The position numbers and the translations under genes are program-made. A stretch of 64,000 bases of DNA, from assembly GCF_030317035.1 (NCBI RefSeq), contig NZ_JASZYK010000001.1, positions 1,364,001 to 1,428,000 on the forward strand, read 5' to 3'. Under the pieces are notes generated by a model. The model worked only from the letters and a program-made list of their open reading frames with translations. It was not told where the DNA came from and did not search any database. Numbering within the stretch: the stretch's first letter is position 1; each line of letters begins with the position of its first letter. Shown piece after piece: positions 26,738 through 35,181 of this stretch. The DNA comes from Variovorax sp. J22G73. GTDB lineage: Bacteria; Pseudomonadota; Gammaproteobacteria; Burkholderiales; Burkholderiaceae_C.

Positions 26738-26755
26738 GGCCCCGCGCACCAGCCC
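26738..26755 (+). repeat. Copy 2 of the 18-bp tRNA-Leu 3'-end repeat, just upstream of tig
   Basis: GGCCCCGCGCACCAGCCC is identical to 25415-25432 and lies 18 bp before the tig start. It is not part of a tRNA here, as no acceptor partner or arms precede it. It probably marks the original tRNA-Leu/tig junction. Confidence 0.7.
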
Positions 26756-26773
26756 CCTTACCAGGAAGACATC

Positions 26774-28090
26774 ATGACCGTGACCGTTGAAACTCTCGAG
26801 AAGCTCGAACGCAAGATCACGCTGACCCTGCCGGTCGGCACCATCCAGAACGAAGTCGATTCGCGCCTCAAGAAGCTCGCGCGCACCGTCAAGATGGACG
26901 GCTTCCGTCCCGGCAAGGTGCCGATGAACGTCGTGGCCCAGCGCTATGGCTACTCGGTGCACTACGAAGTCATGAACGACAAGGTCGGCGAAGCCTTCTC
27001 GCAAGCCGCCAACGAAGCCAAGCTGCGCGTGGCCGGCCAGCCCCGCATCACCGAAAAAGAAGAGTCGCCCGAAGGCGAACTGGCGTTCGACGCGGTGTTC
27101 GAAGTGTTCCCCGAAGTCAAGATCAACGACCTGGCTGGCGCTGAAGTCGAGAAGCTCTCGGCCGAAGTGGGCGACGACGCCATCGACAAGACGCTGGACA
27201 TCCTGCGCAAGCAACGCCGCACCTTCGCCCAGCGCGCGCAAGACGCCGTCGCGCAAGACGACGACCGCGTGACCGTCGACTTCGAAGGCAAGATCGACGG
27301 CGAGCCCTTCCAGGGCGGCAAGGCCGAAGACTTCCAGTTCATCGTCGGCGAAGGCCAGATGCTCAAGGAATTCGAAGACGCCGTGCGCGGCATGAAGTCG
27401 GGCGACAGCCGCACCTTCCCGCTGTCGTTCCCCGCCGACTACCACGGCAAGGACGTGGCCGGCAAGCAAGCCGACTTCCTGGTCACCGTGAAGAAGATCG
27501 AAGCCTCGCACCTGCCCGAAGTCAACGAACAGCTCGCCAAGTCGCTCGGCATCGCCGAAGCCACGGTGGAAGGCCTGCGCGCCGACATCAAGCGCAACCT
27601 CGAGCGCGAAGTGAAGTTCCGCCTGCTGGCGCGCAACAAGAACGCCGTGATGGACGCCCTGGTGGCCAACGCCGAGCTCGACCTGCCGAACGCCAGCGTG
27701 CAGTCGGAAGTCAGCCGCATGGTCGAAGGCGCCCGCGCCGAGCTGAAGCAACGCGGCATCAAGGACGCCGACAAGGCACCGATTCCCGACGAAGTGTTCC
27801 GTCCGCAAGCCGAGCGCCGCGTGCGCCTGGGCCTGGTGGTCGCCGAGCTGGTGCGTGCCAACGACCTGCAGGCCAAGCCCGAGCAGATCAAGGCCCACAT
27901 CGACGAGCTGGCCGCCAGCTACGAAAAGCCGGCCGACGTGGTGCGCTGGTACTTCAGCGACAACAACCGCCTGGCCGAAGTCGAGGCCGTGGTCATCGAG
28001 AACAACGTGACCGATTTCGTCCTGGGCAAGGCCAAGGTCAACGAGAAGTCGGTGTCGTTCGACGAACTGATGGCGCAACAGCAAGGCTGA
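26774..28090 (+). CDS. tig: Trigger factor, ribosome-associated chaperone and peptidyl-prolyl isomerase
   Basis: 438 residues. The N-terminal ribosome-binding domain includes the signature [12 protein letters not shown] (about 43-54). An FKBP-type isomerase domain follows (about 160-245, [17 protein letters not shown] and [17 protein letters not shown]), and the C-terminal helical chaperone domain comes last. ATG 26774 has AGGAAGA upstream. First gene of the tig-clpP-clpX-lon proteostasis block: it binds nascent chains at the exit tunnel, while the downstream proteases degrade what fails to fold. Confidence 0.97.
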   Translation: MTVTVETLEKLERKITLTLPVGTIQNEVDSRLKKLARTVKMDGFRPGKVPMNVVAQRYGYSVHYEVMNDKVGEAFSQAANEAKLRVAGQPRITEKEESPEGELAFDAVFEVFPEVKINDLAGAEVEKLSAEVGDDAIDKTLDILRKQRRTFAQRAQDAVAQDDDRVTVDFEGKIDGEPFQGGKAEDFQFIVGEGQMLKEFEDAVRGMKSGDSRTFPLSFPADYHGKDVAGKQADFLVTVKKIEASHLPEVNEQLAKSLGIAEATVEGLRADIKRNLEREVKFRLLARNKNAVMDALVANAELDLPNASVQSEVSRMVEGARAELKQRGIKDADKAPIPDEVFRPQAERRVRLGLVVAELVRANDLQAKPEQIKAHIDELAASYEKPADVVRWYFSDNNRLAEVEAVVIENNVTDFVLGKAKVNEKSVSFDELMAQQQG

Positions 28091-28206
28091 TTCTCCAAGC
28101 CGCCCGCAACGCCAATGGGGCTTGTGCTTTGCGGCACGAGCCCCATTTCACTCAGGCGTACAGTGCACACAGCAGTGAACGATCCCATCTTCCGGAGAGA
28201 AAATTC

Positions 28207-28815
28207 ATGATCGCAAACGAAATTCAAGGCCTCGGCATGGTTCCGATGGTCATCGAGCAATCGGGCCGCGGCGAGCGGTCTTATGACATCTACTCGCGCC
28301 TTCTCAAGGAGCGCATCATCTTCCTGGTGGGCGAGGTGAACGACCAGACGGCCAACCTCGTGGTGGCGCAGCTGCTGTTCCTCGAGAGCGAAAATCCGGA
28401 CAAGGACATTTCGTTCTACATCAACTCCCCGGGCGGCAGCGTGAGCGCCGGCATGGCGATCTACGACACCATGCAGTTCATCAAGCCCGACGTGTCGACC
28501 ATGTGCCTGGGCTTCGCGGCCAGCATGGGTGCGTTCCTGCTGGCGGCTGGCGAAAAGGGCAAGCGTTTCTCGCTGCCCAACTCGAAGATCATGATCCACC
28601 AGGTGCTGGGCGGCGCACGCGGCCAGGCCACCGACATCGAGATCCATGCGCGCGACATCCTGCGCACCAAGGACCAGATGAACCGCATCCTGGCCGAACG
28701 CACCGGCCAGCCGCTGGAAAAGGTCAAGTCGGACACCGAGCGCGACTACTTCCTGACCGCCGACGAAGCCAAGGACTACGGGCTGGTCGACCAGGTCGTG
28801 GCCAAGCGCGGTTAA
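28207..28815 (+). CDS. clpP: ATP-dependent Clp protease proteolytic subunit
   Basis: 202 residues. The triad is readable as Ser106 (GFAASMGAF), His131 ([10 protein letters not shown]) and Asp180 (TERDYFLTA), with spacing identical to E. coli ClpP. The N-terminal processing region is short ([18 protein letters not shown]). It forms the tetradecameric peptidase chamber used by ClpX from the next gene. The start at 28207 has GGAGAGAAA upstream. A terminator follows, so clpX may also have its own promoter. Confidence 0.97.
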   Translation: MIANEIQGLGMVPMVIEQSGRGERSYDIYSRLLKERIIFLVGEVNDQTANLVVAQLLFLESENPDKDISFYINSPGGSVSAGMAIYDTMQFIKPDVSTMCLGFAASMGAFLLAAGEKGKRFSLPNSKIMIHQVLGGARGQATDIEIHARDILRTKDQMNRILAERTGQPLEKVKSDTERDYFLTADEAKDYGLVDQVVAKRG

Positions 28816-28883
28816 ACCCGCCCGGGTGGCCACGGGCCGCCAACGCGGTTGAGATCGCCCGGCGCCGATGGCGCCAAATGGCA

Positions 28884-28919
28884 AAAAACGGCGTTTTCCA
28901 CACGGGAAACGCCGTTTTT
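28884..28919 (+). terminator. Intrinsic terminator or attenuator between clpP and clpX
   Basis: AAAAACGGCGTTTTCC pairs with GGGAAACGCCGTTTTT (28904-28919), and further T residues follow. The stem is nearly perfect with a short loop. It would end or reduce transcription before clpX. Confidence 0.85.
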
Positions 28920-28962
28920 CTTTCGTTATCATTGTCCACACCCTGTCACGAGGCAAAAGTCC

Positions 28963-30228
28963 ATGGCCGAAAAAAAAGGCTCTTCCAGCGAAAAAACGCT
29001 TTATTGCTCGTTCTGCGGCAAGAGCCAGCATGAGGTCAAGAAGCTGATCGCGGGCCCTTCGGTCTTCATCTGCGACGAGTGCATCGACCTCTGCAACGAG
29101 ATCATCCGCGACGAACTCCCCGCGGGCGAAGAAGCGCGCGACGCGCGCAGCGACCTCCCGACGCCGCTGGAGATCAAGACCAACCTCGACAATTACGTGA
29201 TCGGCCAGGAGCCGGCCAAGCGCATGCTGTCGGTGGCGGTCTACAACCACTACAAGCGCCTGCGCCACAAGGAAAAGGCCAAGGGCGAGGACGTGGAGCT
29301 CAGCAAGAGCAACATCCTGCTGATCGGCCCCACGGGCTCGGGCAAGACGCTGCTGGCGCAAACGCTGGCGCGCATGCTCGACGTTCCCTTCGTGATGGCC
29401 GACGCCACCACGCTGACCGAAGCCGGCTACGTGGGCGAAGACGTCGAGAACATCATTCAGAAGCTGCTGCAGAGCTGCAACTACGAAGTCGAGCGCGCCC
29501 AGCGCGGCATCGTCTACATCGACGAAATCGACAAGATCTCGCGCAAGTCCGACAACCCCTCGATCACGCGCGACGTGTCGGGCGAGGGCGTTCAGCAGGC
29601 GCTGCTGAAGCTCATCGAAGGCACCATGGCCAGCGTGCCGCCCCAGGGCGGACGCAAGCACCCGAACCAGGACTTCCTGCAGATCGACACGACCAACATC
29701 CTGTTCATCTGCGGCGGTGCGTTCGCGGGCCTCGAGAAGGTCATCGAAAACCGCACCGAGGCCTCGGGCATCGGCTTCGGCGCCGCGGTGAAGAGCAAGG
29801 CGCAACGTAGCATCACCGAGGTGTTCCGCGAAGTGGAGCCCGAAGACCTGATCAAGTTCGGCCTGATCCCCGAGCTGGTGGGCCGGATGCCGGTGGTTGC
29901 CTCGCTCGCCGAACTCAGCGAGGACGCGCTGGTCCAGATCCTGACCGAGCCCAAGAACGCCGTGGTGAAGCAGTTCACCAAGCTGCTGCAGATGGAAGGC
30001 GTGGACCTCGAGATTCGCCCCGCGGCGCTCAAGGCGATCGCTCGCAAGGCGCTGGCACGCAAGACCGGTGCACGCGGCCTGCGTTCGATCCTTGAACAGT
30101 CGCTGATCGACACCATGTTCGAATTGCCGAACGCGACCAATGTCGACAAGGTGGTGGTCGAGGAATCGACCATCGACGAAAACAAGCCCCCGCTGCTCGT
30201 GTACCGCGAAGCGGCGAAAAAGGCCTAA
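28963..30228 (+). CDS. clpX: ATP-dependent Clp protease ATP-binding subunit ClpX
   Basis: 421 residues. The N-terminal zinc domain has Cys15, Cys18, Cys37 and Cys40 (CSFC...CDEC). Walker A is GPTGSGKT at 122-129, the pore loop GYVGEDV follows, and Walker B is VYIDEIDKI; the IGF loop for ClpP docking is visible as SGIGFGAAV. The C-terminal small domain ends near [10 protein letters not shown]. It unfolds substrates into ClpP. The start codon is followed by an A8 run (28970-28977), but the frame is intact. Confidence 0.97.
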   Translation: MAEKKGSSSEKTLYCSFCGKSQHEVKKLIAGPSVFICDECIDLCNEIIRDELPAGEEARDARSDLPTPLEIKTNLDNYVIGQEPAKRMLSVAVYNHYKRLRHKEKAKGEDVELSKSNILLIGPTGSGKTLLAQTLARMLDVPFVMADATTLTEAGYVGEDVENIIQKLLQSCNYEVERAQRGIVYIDEIDKISRKSDNPSITRDVSGEGVQQALLKLIEGTMASVPPQGGRKHPNQDFLQIDTTNILFICGGAFAGLEKVIENRTEASGIGFGAAVKSKAQRSITEVFREVEPEDLIKFGLIPELVGRMPVVASLAELSEDALVQILTEPKNAVVKQFTKLLQMEGVDLEIRPAALKAIARKALARKTGARGLRSILEQSLIDTMFELPNATNVDKVVVEESTIDENKPPLLVYREAAKKA

Positions 30229-30251
30229 AGCCAAAGACGCGAAGGATCTGC

Positions 30252-32693
30252 ATGTCTGGCCACACCCCATTGCCTCCCGAAGCACTCGACCTGCCGCTAC
30301 TGCCGCTGCGCGACGTCGTGGTGTTTCCCCACATGGTGATCCCGCTGTTCGTGGGTCGCCCCAAGAGCATCAAGGCGCTCGAACTGGCCATGGAAGCGGA
30401 GCGCCGCATCATGCTGGTGGCCCAGAAGGCCGCCGCCAAGGACGAGCCCTCGGTCGAGGACATGTTCGAGGTCGGCTGCGTCTCGACCATCCTGCAGATG
30501 CTCAAGCTGCCCGACGGCACCGTCAAGGTGCTGGTCGAAGGCCAGCAGCGCGCCCGCGTGAACCGCATCGATGACGGCGAGACCCACTTCTCGGCCAACG
30601 TGACGCCCGTGGCGGTGTCCGAAGGCGGCGAGAAGGGCACCGAGGTCGAGGCGCTGCGCCGCGCGGTGATGCAGCAGTTCGACCAGTACGTCAAGCTGAA
30701 CAAGAAGATTCCGCCCGAGATCCTCACCTCGATCTCGAGCATCGACGATCCGGGCCGCCTGGCGGACACCATCGCCGCGCACCTGCCGCTCAAGCTCGAC
30801 AACAAGCAGGCCGTGCTCGACCTCGACGACGTCAAGGCGCGCCTGGAAAACCTGTTCGGTCAGCTCGAGCGCGAAGTCGACATCCTGAACGTCGACAAGA
30901 AGATCCGTGGCCGCGTGAAGCGCCAGATGGAAAAGAACCAGCGCGATTTCTATTTGAACGAGCAGGTCAAGGCCATCCAGAAGGAGCTCGGCGAAGGCGA
31001 AGAGGGCGCGGACATCGAGGAGATCGAGAAGAAGATCAAGCTCGCCAAGATGTCCAAGGAAGGCTTGAAGAAGGCCGAGGGCGAGCTGAAGAAGCTCAAG
31101 CTCATGTCGCCCATGTCGGCCGAAGCCACCGTGGTGCGCAACTACATCGACGTGCTGATTGCGCTGCCCTGGAGCAAGAAGACAAAGATCAAGCACGACC
31201 TGGCCAATGCCGAAGCCGTGCTCAACGCCGACCACTACGGCCTCGAGAAGGTCAAGGACCGCATCCTTGAATATCTCGCGGTGCAGCAACGCGTCGACAA
31301 GGTGAAGGCACCCATCCTGTGCCTCGTGGGCCCACCGGGTGTCGGCAAGACCTCGCTGGGGCAGTCGATCGCCAAGGCGACCGGCCGCAAGTACACCCGC
31401 ATGGCGCTGGGCGGCATGCGTGACGAAGCCGAAATTCGCGGCCACCGCCGCACCTACATCGGCGCGCTGCCGGGCAAGGTGCTGCAGGGTCTGAGCAAGA
31501 TCGGCACGCGCAATCCGCTGTTCCTGCTCGACGAAATCGACAAGCTGGGAACCGACTTCCGTGGCGACCCTTCGAGCGCGCTCCTCGAAGTGCTCGACCC
31601 CGAGCAGAATCACACCTTCGGCGACCACTACGTGGAAGTCGACTTCGACCTGAGCGACGTCATGTTCGTCGCCACTTCGAATTCGATGAACATCCCGCCG
31701 GCGCTGCTGGACCGCATGGAAGTCATTCGCCTCTCGGGCTACACCGAGGACGAGAAGACCAACATCGCGATCAAGTACCTGCTGCCCAAGCAGATGACGA
31801 ACAACGGCGTGAAAGAAGAAGAGCTGCTCGTCACCGAAGAGGCCGTGCGCGACATCGTGCGCTACTACACGCGTGAAGCCGGCGTGCGGTCGCTGGAGCG
31901 CGAACTCTCCAAGATCTGCCGCAAGGTGGTGAAGGGCCTGCTGCTCAAGCAACTGAAGCCGAAGGTGACCGTCGACGGTGCAAACCTCAACGAGTTCCTG
32001 GGCGTGCGCAAGTACAGCTTCGGCCTCGCGGAAAAGCAGAACCAGGTCGGCCAGGTGGTCGGTCTGGCGTGGACGGAAGTCGGCGGCGACCTGCTGACGA
32101 TCGAGGCGGTCACCATGCCCGGCAAGGGCGTGATCAGCCGCACCGGTTCACTGGGCGACGTGATGAAGGAATCGGTCGAGGCCGCGCGCACGGTTGTGCG
32201 CAGCCGCTCGCGCCGCCTGGGCATCAAGGACGAGGTGTTCGAGAAGCGCGACATCCACATCCACGTGCCCGACGGAGCCACGCCCAAGGACGGCCCGAGC
32301 GCGGGCGCGGCGATGACGACGGCCTTCGTGTCGGCGCTCACGGGCATTCCCGTGCGCAGCGACGTCGCGATGACCGGCGAAATCACGCTGCGCGGCGAGG
32401 TGACGGCCATCGGCGGGCTGAAGGAAAAGCTGCTGGCCGCACTGCGCGGCGGCATCAAGACCGTGCTGATCCCGGAAGAGAACGCCAAGGACCTTCAGGA
32501 CATTCCCGAGAACGTGAAGAACGGCCTCGAGATCGTGCCGGTGAAGTGGATCGACAAGGTGCTCGAGATTGCGCTCGAGAAGATGCCTGTGCCGCTGTCC
32601 GACGAAGAAGTGGCCGCATCGGCCGCTGCCGTGGCCGAGCTGGCAAAGCAGCGGGCAGGGGCTCCTGCTTCCGAAGGCTCGGTGAAGCACTGA
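30252..32693 (+). CDS. lon: ATP-dependent Lon protease
   Basis: 813 residues. The N-terminal substrate-binding LAN domain begins [20 protein letters not shown], followed by a coiled-coil region (about 200-290) and an AAA+ module with Walker A GPPGVGKT and Walker [11 protein letters not shown]. The protease domain has the catalytic dyad Ser683 (DGPSAGAA) and Lys726 (GGLKEKLLA), 43 residues apart as in E. coli Lon. It degrades misfolded and regulatory proteins. It is 23 bp after clpX and likely co-transcribed with it. Its ending is followed by the tRNA promoter at 32708. Confidence 0.98.
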   Translation: MSGHTPLPPEALDLPLLPLRDVVVFPHMVIPLFVGRPKSIKALELAMEAERRIMLVAQKAAAKDEPSVEDMFEVGCVSTILQMLKLPDGTVKVLVEGQQRARVNRIDDGETHFSANVTPVAVSEGGEKGTEVEALRRAVMQQFDQYVKLNKKIPPEILTSISSIDDPGRLADTIAAHLPLKLDNKQAVLDLDDVKARLENLFGQLEREVDILNVDKKIRGRVKRQMEKNQRDFYLNEQVKAIQKELGEGEEGADIEEIEKKIKLAKMSKEGLKKAEGELKKLKLMSPMSAEATVVRNYIDVLIALPWSKKTKIKHDLANAEAVLNADHYGLEKVKDRILEYLAVQQRVDKVKAPILCLVGPPGVGKTSLGQSIAKATGRKYTRMALGGMRDEAEIRGHRRTYIGALPGKVLQGLSKIGTRNPLFLLDEIDKLGTDFRGDPSSALLEVLDPEQNHTFGDHYVEVDFDLSDVMFVATSNSMNIPPALLDRMEVIRLSGYTEDEKTNIAIKYLLPKQMTNNGVKEEELLVTEEAVRDIVRYYTREAGVRSLERELSKICRKVVKGLLLKQLKPKVTVDGANLNEFLGVRKYSFGLAEKQNQVGQVVGLAWTEVGGDLLTIEAVTMPGKGVISRTGSLGDVMKESVEAARTVVRSRSRRLGIKDEVFEKRDIHIHVPDGATPKDGPSAGAAMTTAFVSALTGIPVRSDVAMTGEITLRGEVTAIGGLKEKLLAALRGGIKTVLIPEENAKDLQDIPENVKNGLEIVPVKWIDKVLEIALEKMPVPLSDEEVAASAAAVAELAKQRAGAPASEGSVKH

Positions 32694-32707
32694 TCGATAG
32701 AGAAAGT

Positions 32708-32737
32708 TTGAGAAGCCTCGAAATATTGGTATATAAT
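32708..32737 (+). promoter_or_regulatory. Sigma-70 promoter of the tRNA-Gly gene
   Basis: TTGAGA (32708-32713), an 18-bp spacer and a perfect TATAAT (32732-32737), 14 bp before the first tRNA-Gly base. It lies in an AT-rich gap directly after lon. Confidence 0.8.
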
Positions 32738-32751
32738 TTGAGGCTCGAAAC

Positions 32752-32827
32752 GCGGGAATAGCTCAGTTGGTAGAGCGCAACCTTGCCAAGGTTGAGGTCG
32801 AGAGTTCGAGACTCTTTTCCCGCTCCA
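32752..32827 (+). tRNA. tRNA-Gly (anticodon GCC)
   Basis: 76 nt with encoded CCA. Acceptor GCGGGAA pairs with TTCCCGC. The D-arm is GCTCAGTTGGTAGAGC, the anticodon stem-loop is CAACCTTGCCAAGGTTG with GCC in the loop, and the T-arm is GAGAGTTCGAGACTC. First of three tRNA genes between lon and the gene at 33176. Confidence 0.97.
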
Positions 32828-32833
32828 GTTTTG

Positions 32834-32863
32834 AAAAAGGGAAGCGCCAGCTTCCCTTTTTTT
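32834..32863 (+). terminator. Intrinsic terminator after tRNA-Gly
   Basis: AAGGGAAGC and GCTTCCCTT (32837-32845 and 32850-32858) form a stem with a 4-nt loop, preceded by A residues and followed by a run of T residues. Confidence 0.88.
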
Positions 32864-32890
32864 CGCTAGTTCGATTTCGTATTTCTGCGT

Positions 32891-32964
32891 GGCGCGATAG
32901 CAAAGCGGTTATGCAACGGATTGCAAATCCGTGTAGCCCGGTTCGACTCCGGGTCGCGCCTCCA
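32891..32964 (+). tRNA. tRNA-Cys (anticodon GCA)
   Basis: 74 nt with encoded CCA. Acceptor GGCGCGA pairs with TCGCGCC, the anticodon stem-loop GGATTGCAAATCC has GCA centred, and the T-arm is CCGGTTCGACTCCGG. It is a short standard class I tRNA. Confidence 0.97.
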
Positions 32965-32997
32965 CCTTCTCGTTCAACTAGATTCGACTCCGACTTT

Positions 32998-33037
32998 CAA
33001 GCCCCGCCAACCGACGTTGCCGGGGCTTGTTTTGTTT
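32998..33037 (+). terminator. Intrinsic terminator after tRNA-Cys
   Basis: CAAGCCCCG (32998-33006) and CGGGGCTTG (33021-33029) form a perfect 9-bp stem with a 14-nt loop, followed by TTTTGTTT. Confidence 0.85.
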
Positions 33038-33063
33038 GGGTTATCGTCGATGTTCAACCTGAC

Positions 33064-33155
33064 GCCCGGATGGTGAAATTGGTAGACACATCGGACTTAA
33101 AATCCGCCGCTTCCTTGATCGGGGCATACGGGTTCGACCCCCGTTCCGGGTACCA
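33064..33155 (+). tRNA. tRNA-Leu (anticodon TAA)
   Basis: 92 nt with encoded CCA. The acceptor is GCCCGGA/TCCGGGT with a G-U first pair, as in the E. coli UAA isoacceptor. The D-arm is class II (TGGTGAAATTGGTAGACA), the anticodon loop is CTTAAAA (TAA), a long variable arm is present (GCCGCTTCCTTGATCGGGGC) and the T-arm is ACGGGTTCGACCCCCGT. Confidence 0.96.
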
Positions 33156-33175
33156 AACTTACATGGGAGCACTCG

Positions 33176-33817
33176 ATGCCTCGCTACAACGCTCCATTTG
33201 AAATCCACGTTCACGGCGATGTGCCGTTGCGTTCGGACGTGAGCTTCGACCAGATCCAGGAGGCGCTCAAGCCCCTGTGGACCTATGCCGGCGCCAAGTC
33301 GCTGGCCGACGGCGCAACGAGCACCTACGAAGAAGAGCCGGGCATCCGCTTCGAGCAAAAAGACCACACGCTGCAGATCTGCTGGACCGTGCCGGGCGAC
33401 GAAGACTTCCGCCAGGCGCTCGACGAGATGTGCATGGCCCTGAACGAGTTGTCGGACCGCGGCGCGGCCATCGAGGTCACCTTCTACGACACCGATTTCG
33501 ACGAGGAAGAGGGCGACCCCGACGAAGAATCGCGCGACGATTTCCTGATGCTCTTCGTCGGCCCCAACCCGGCCGCGATCATGCAGGTGCAGCGCGACCT
33601 GCTGGTGGAAGACGTCGTCAACCTCATGGAGCGCCACTTCGATGGCGCCGAGCTGGGTGGCGTGGTCTCCGAGATCGATCGCCTCTTCAGCGACCGTTTC
33701 GACGCGTTGGTGAACTCGCTCGAAATCGGCAAGCGCCCGCGCGGCACGGGCGGCCCCGGCAGTGGCGGCAGCGGTGGTGGTCATGGCGGCGGTCGCCGTC
33801 CGCGCCACCTGCACTGA
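33176..33817 (+). CDS. Conserved hypothetical protein, 213 aa, with Gly-rich C-terminus
   Basis: MPRYNAPFEIHVHGDVPLRS, then ICWTVPGDEDFRQALDEMCM, an acidic stretch (DTDFDEEEGDPDEESRDD), IMQVQRDLLVEDVVNLMERH and a basic, glycine-rich tail (SGGSGGGHGGGRRPRHLH). It looks cytosolic, with an alternation of strands and helices, and no catalytic signature is recognised. The ATG at 33176 lies 20 bp after the tRNA-Leu CCA, so the mRNA may be released by tRNA processing. The transporter gene follows 31 bp later. Function unknown. Confidence 0.75.
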   Translation: MPRYNAPFEIHVHGDVPLRSDVSFDQIQEALKPLWTYAGAKSLADGATSTYEEEPGIRFEQKDHTLQICWTVPGDEDFRQALDEMCMALNELSDRGAAIEVTFYDTDFDEEEGDPDEESRDDFLMLFVGPNPAAIMQVQRDLLVEDVVNLMERHFDGAELGGVVSEIDRLFSDRFDALVNSLEIGKRPRGTGGPGSGGSGGGHGGGRRPRHLH

Positions 33818-33848
33818 GAACTTCGACTCTCTTCCAGAACCAGGCCGC

Positions 33849-35165
33849 ATGGCCCTGTTTCCAGCCTCCGCGTTGCGCCCTGGCGTGCGCAAGCGCGAGG
33901 TGTTCGGTTGGGCGATGTACGACTTCGCCAACTCGGGCTACACCACCGTCGTCATCACCGCAGTGTTCGCCGCCTACTTCGTGGGTGGCATCGCCAAGGG
34001 CGCGCCGTGGGCCGCTTTTGCATGGACCGCGGCGCTCAGCGTGTCCTATGCCATCGTGATGCTCACGATGCCCGCCATCGGCGCCTGGGCCGACCAGCAC
34101 GCCGCCAAGAAGCGCGTGCTGGTCTTCGCGACCCTCGGCTGCGTGCTGGCCACCGCCGCGCTGGCCGTCACGCCGCGCTTCACCGGTACGTCGGGCGTCG
34201 CGTTGGCGATGGCGCTGGTCATCGTTTCCAACGCTTTCTATTCCTACGGCGAATCGCTCACGGGCGCCTTCCTGCCCGAGCTGGCCACGGCCGACGGCAT
34301 GGGCAAGGTGAGCGGCTGGGGCTGGAGCTTCGGCTATGTCGGCGGCATGCTGGCGCTGGGCGTGTGCCTGGCCTACGTGCTGTGGTCGCAATCGAAGGGG
34401 CTGCCGGCCGCGCACTTCGTGCCGGTCACGATGCTGATCACCGCCGCCATCTACGGCGCCGCCGCTTGCGCCACCTTCGCGCTGCTGCCCGAGCGCGCCA
34501 AGCCGCGAACAATCAGCGCCAATTTCGAAGCTGATGCCGAAGCCGGCGCCTGGCGGCAACTGCGCGACACCTTCCGCCAGGCGCGGGCCTACCGTGACTT
34601 CATGTGGCTGCTGGCCTGCACGGTGTTCTACCAGGGCGGCGTGGCGGTCGCGATCACGCTGGCGGCCATCTACGCCGAGCAGGTGATCGGCTTCGTCGCC
34701 AGCGAGACGATGGTGCTGATCTTCGTGCTCAACATCGCGGCGGCGGTGGGTGCCTTCGGTTTCGGCTACGTGCAGGACCGCGTCGGCCACAAGCTCTCGC
34801 TCGCGGGCACGCTGGTCGCGTGGATCGCGGTGTGCGTGATTGCCGCGCTGGTGACCACCAAGGGCGGCTTCTGGTGGGCCGCGGCCATCGCGGGGCTGTC
34901 GATGGGCTCGAGCCAGTCGGCCGGCCGCGCCATGACCGGTTACCTGGCGCCGCCGCGGCAGCTTGCGGAGTTCTTCGGCCTGTGGACCTTCGCCACGCGG
35001 CTCGCCAGCATCATCGGCCCGCTGAGCTTCGGCGCGATCACCTGGATGACTGGCGGCAACCAGCGCATCGCGATTCTTTCGACGGCGGTGCTGTTCGTGG
35101 CGGGGCTGTTGCTGCTGCTGCCCATCGACATGCAGCGCGGCCGGCAGGCCGCGCTGCGCACCTAG
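33849..35165 (+). CDS. MFS transporter of the Atg22/UMF1-like family
   Basis: 438 residues with about twelve membrane segments. The N-terminal REVFGWAMYDFANSGYTTVV is the hallmark of Atg22/UMF1-like major facilitators, and the loop ALPELATADGMGKVSGWG-like region (FLPELATADGMGKVSGWGW) and GYVQDRVGHK after the middle are consistent. Fungal Atg22 effluxes amino acids from the vacuole; substrates of the bacterial members are unknown. Probably in one transcript with the preceding unknown gene; convergent with the lipoprotein gene at 35182. Confidence 0.88.
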   Translation: MALFPASALRPGVRKREVFGWAMYDFANSGYTTVVITAVFAAYFVGGIAKGAPWAAFAWTAALSVSYAIVMLTMPAIGAWADQHAAKKRVLVFATLGCVLATAALAVTPRFTGTSGVALAMALVIVSNAFYSYGESLTGAFLPELATADGMGKVSGWGWSFGYVGGMLALGVCLAYVLWSQSKGLPAAHFVPVTMLITAAIYGAAACATFALLPERAKPRTISANFEADAEAGAWRQLRDTFRQARAYRDFMWLLACTVFYQGGVAVAITLAAIYAEQVIGFVASETMVLIFVLNIAAAVGAFGFGYVQDRVGHKLSLAGTLVAWIAVCVIAALVTTKGGFWWAAAIAGLSMGSSQSAGRAMTGYLAPPRQLAEFFGLWTFATRLASIIGPLSFGAITWMTGGNQRIAILSTAVLFVAGLLLLLPIDMQRGRQAALRT

Positions 35166-35181
35166 ACCTGCAAGGCGCCGG

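Noticed and set aside
28970..28977. A8 run just after the clpX start as a possible slippery frameshift site
   Set aside because: The clpX frame is continuous and no alternative product follows a shift. The run simply encodes Glu-Lys-Lys.
32752..33155. tRNA cluster after lon as an integration hotspot
   Set aside because: All three tRNAs are intact, each followed by normal terminators or the next gene, and I saw no duplicated 3' end or integrase as at the tRNA-Leu near 25.4 kb.
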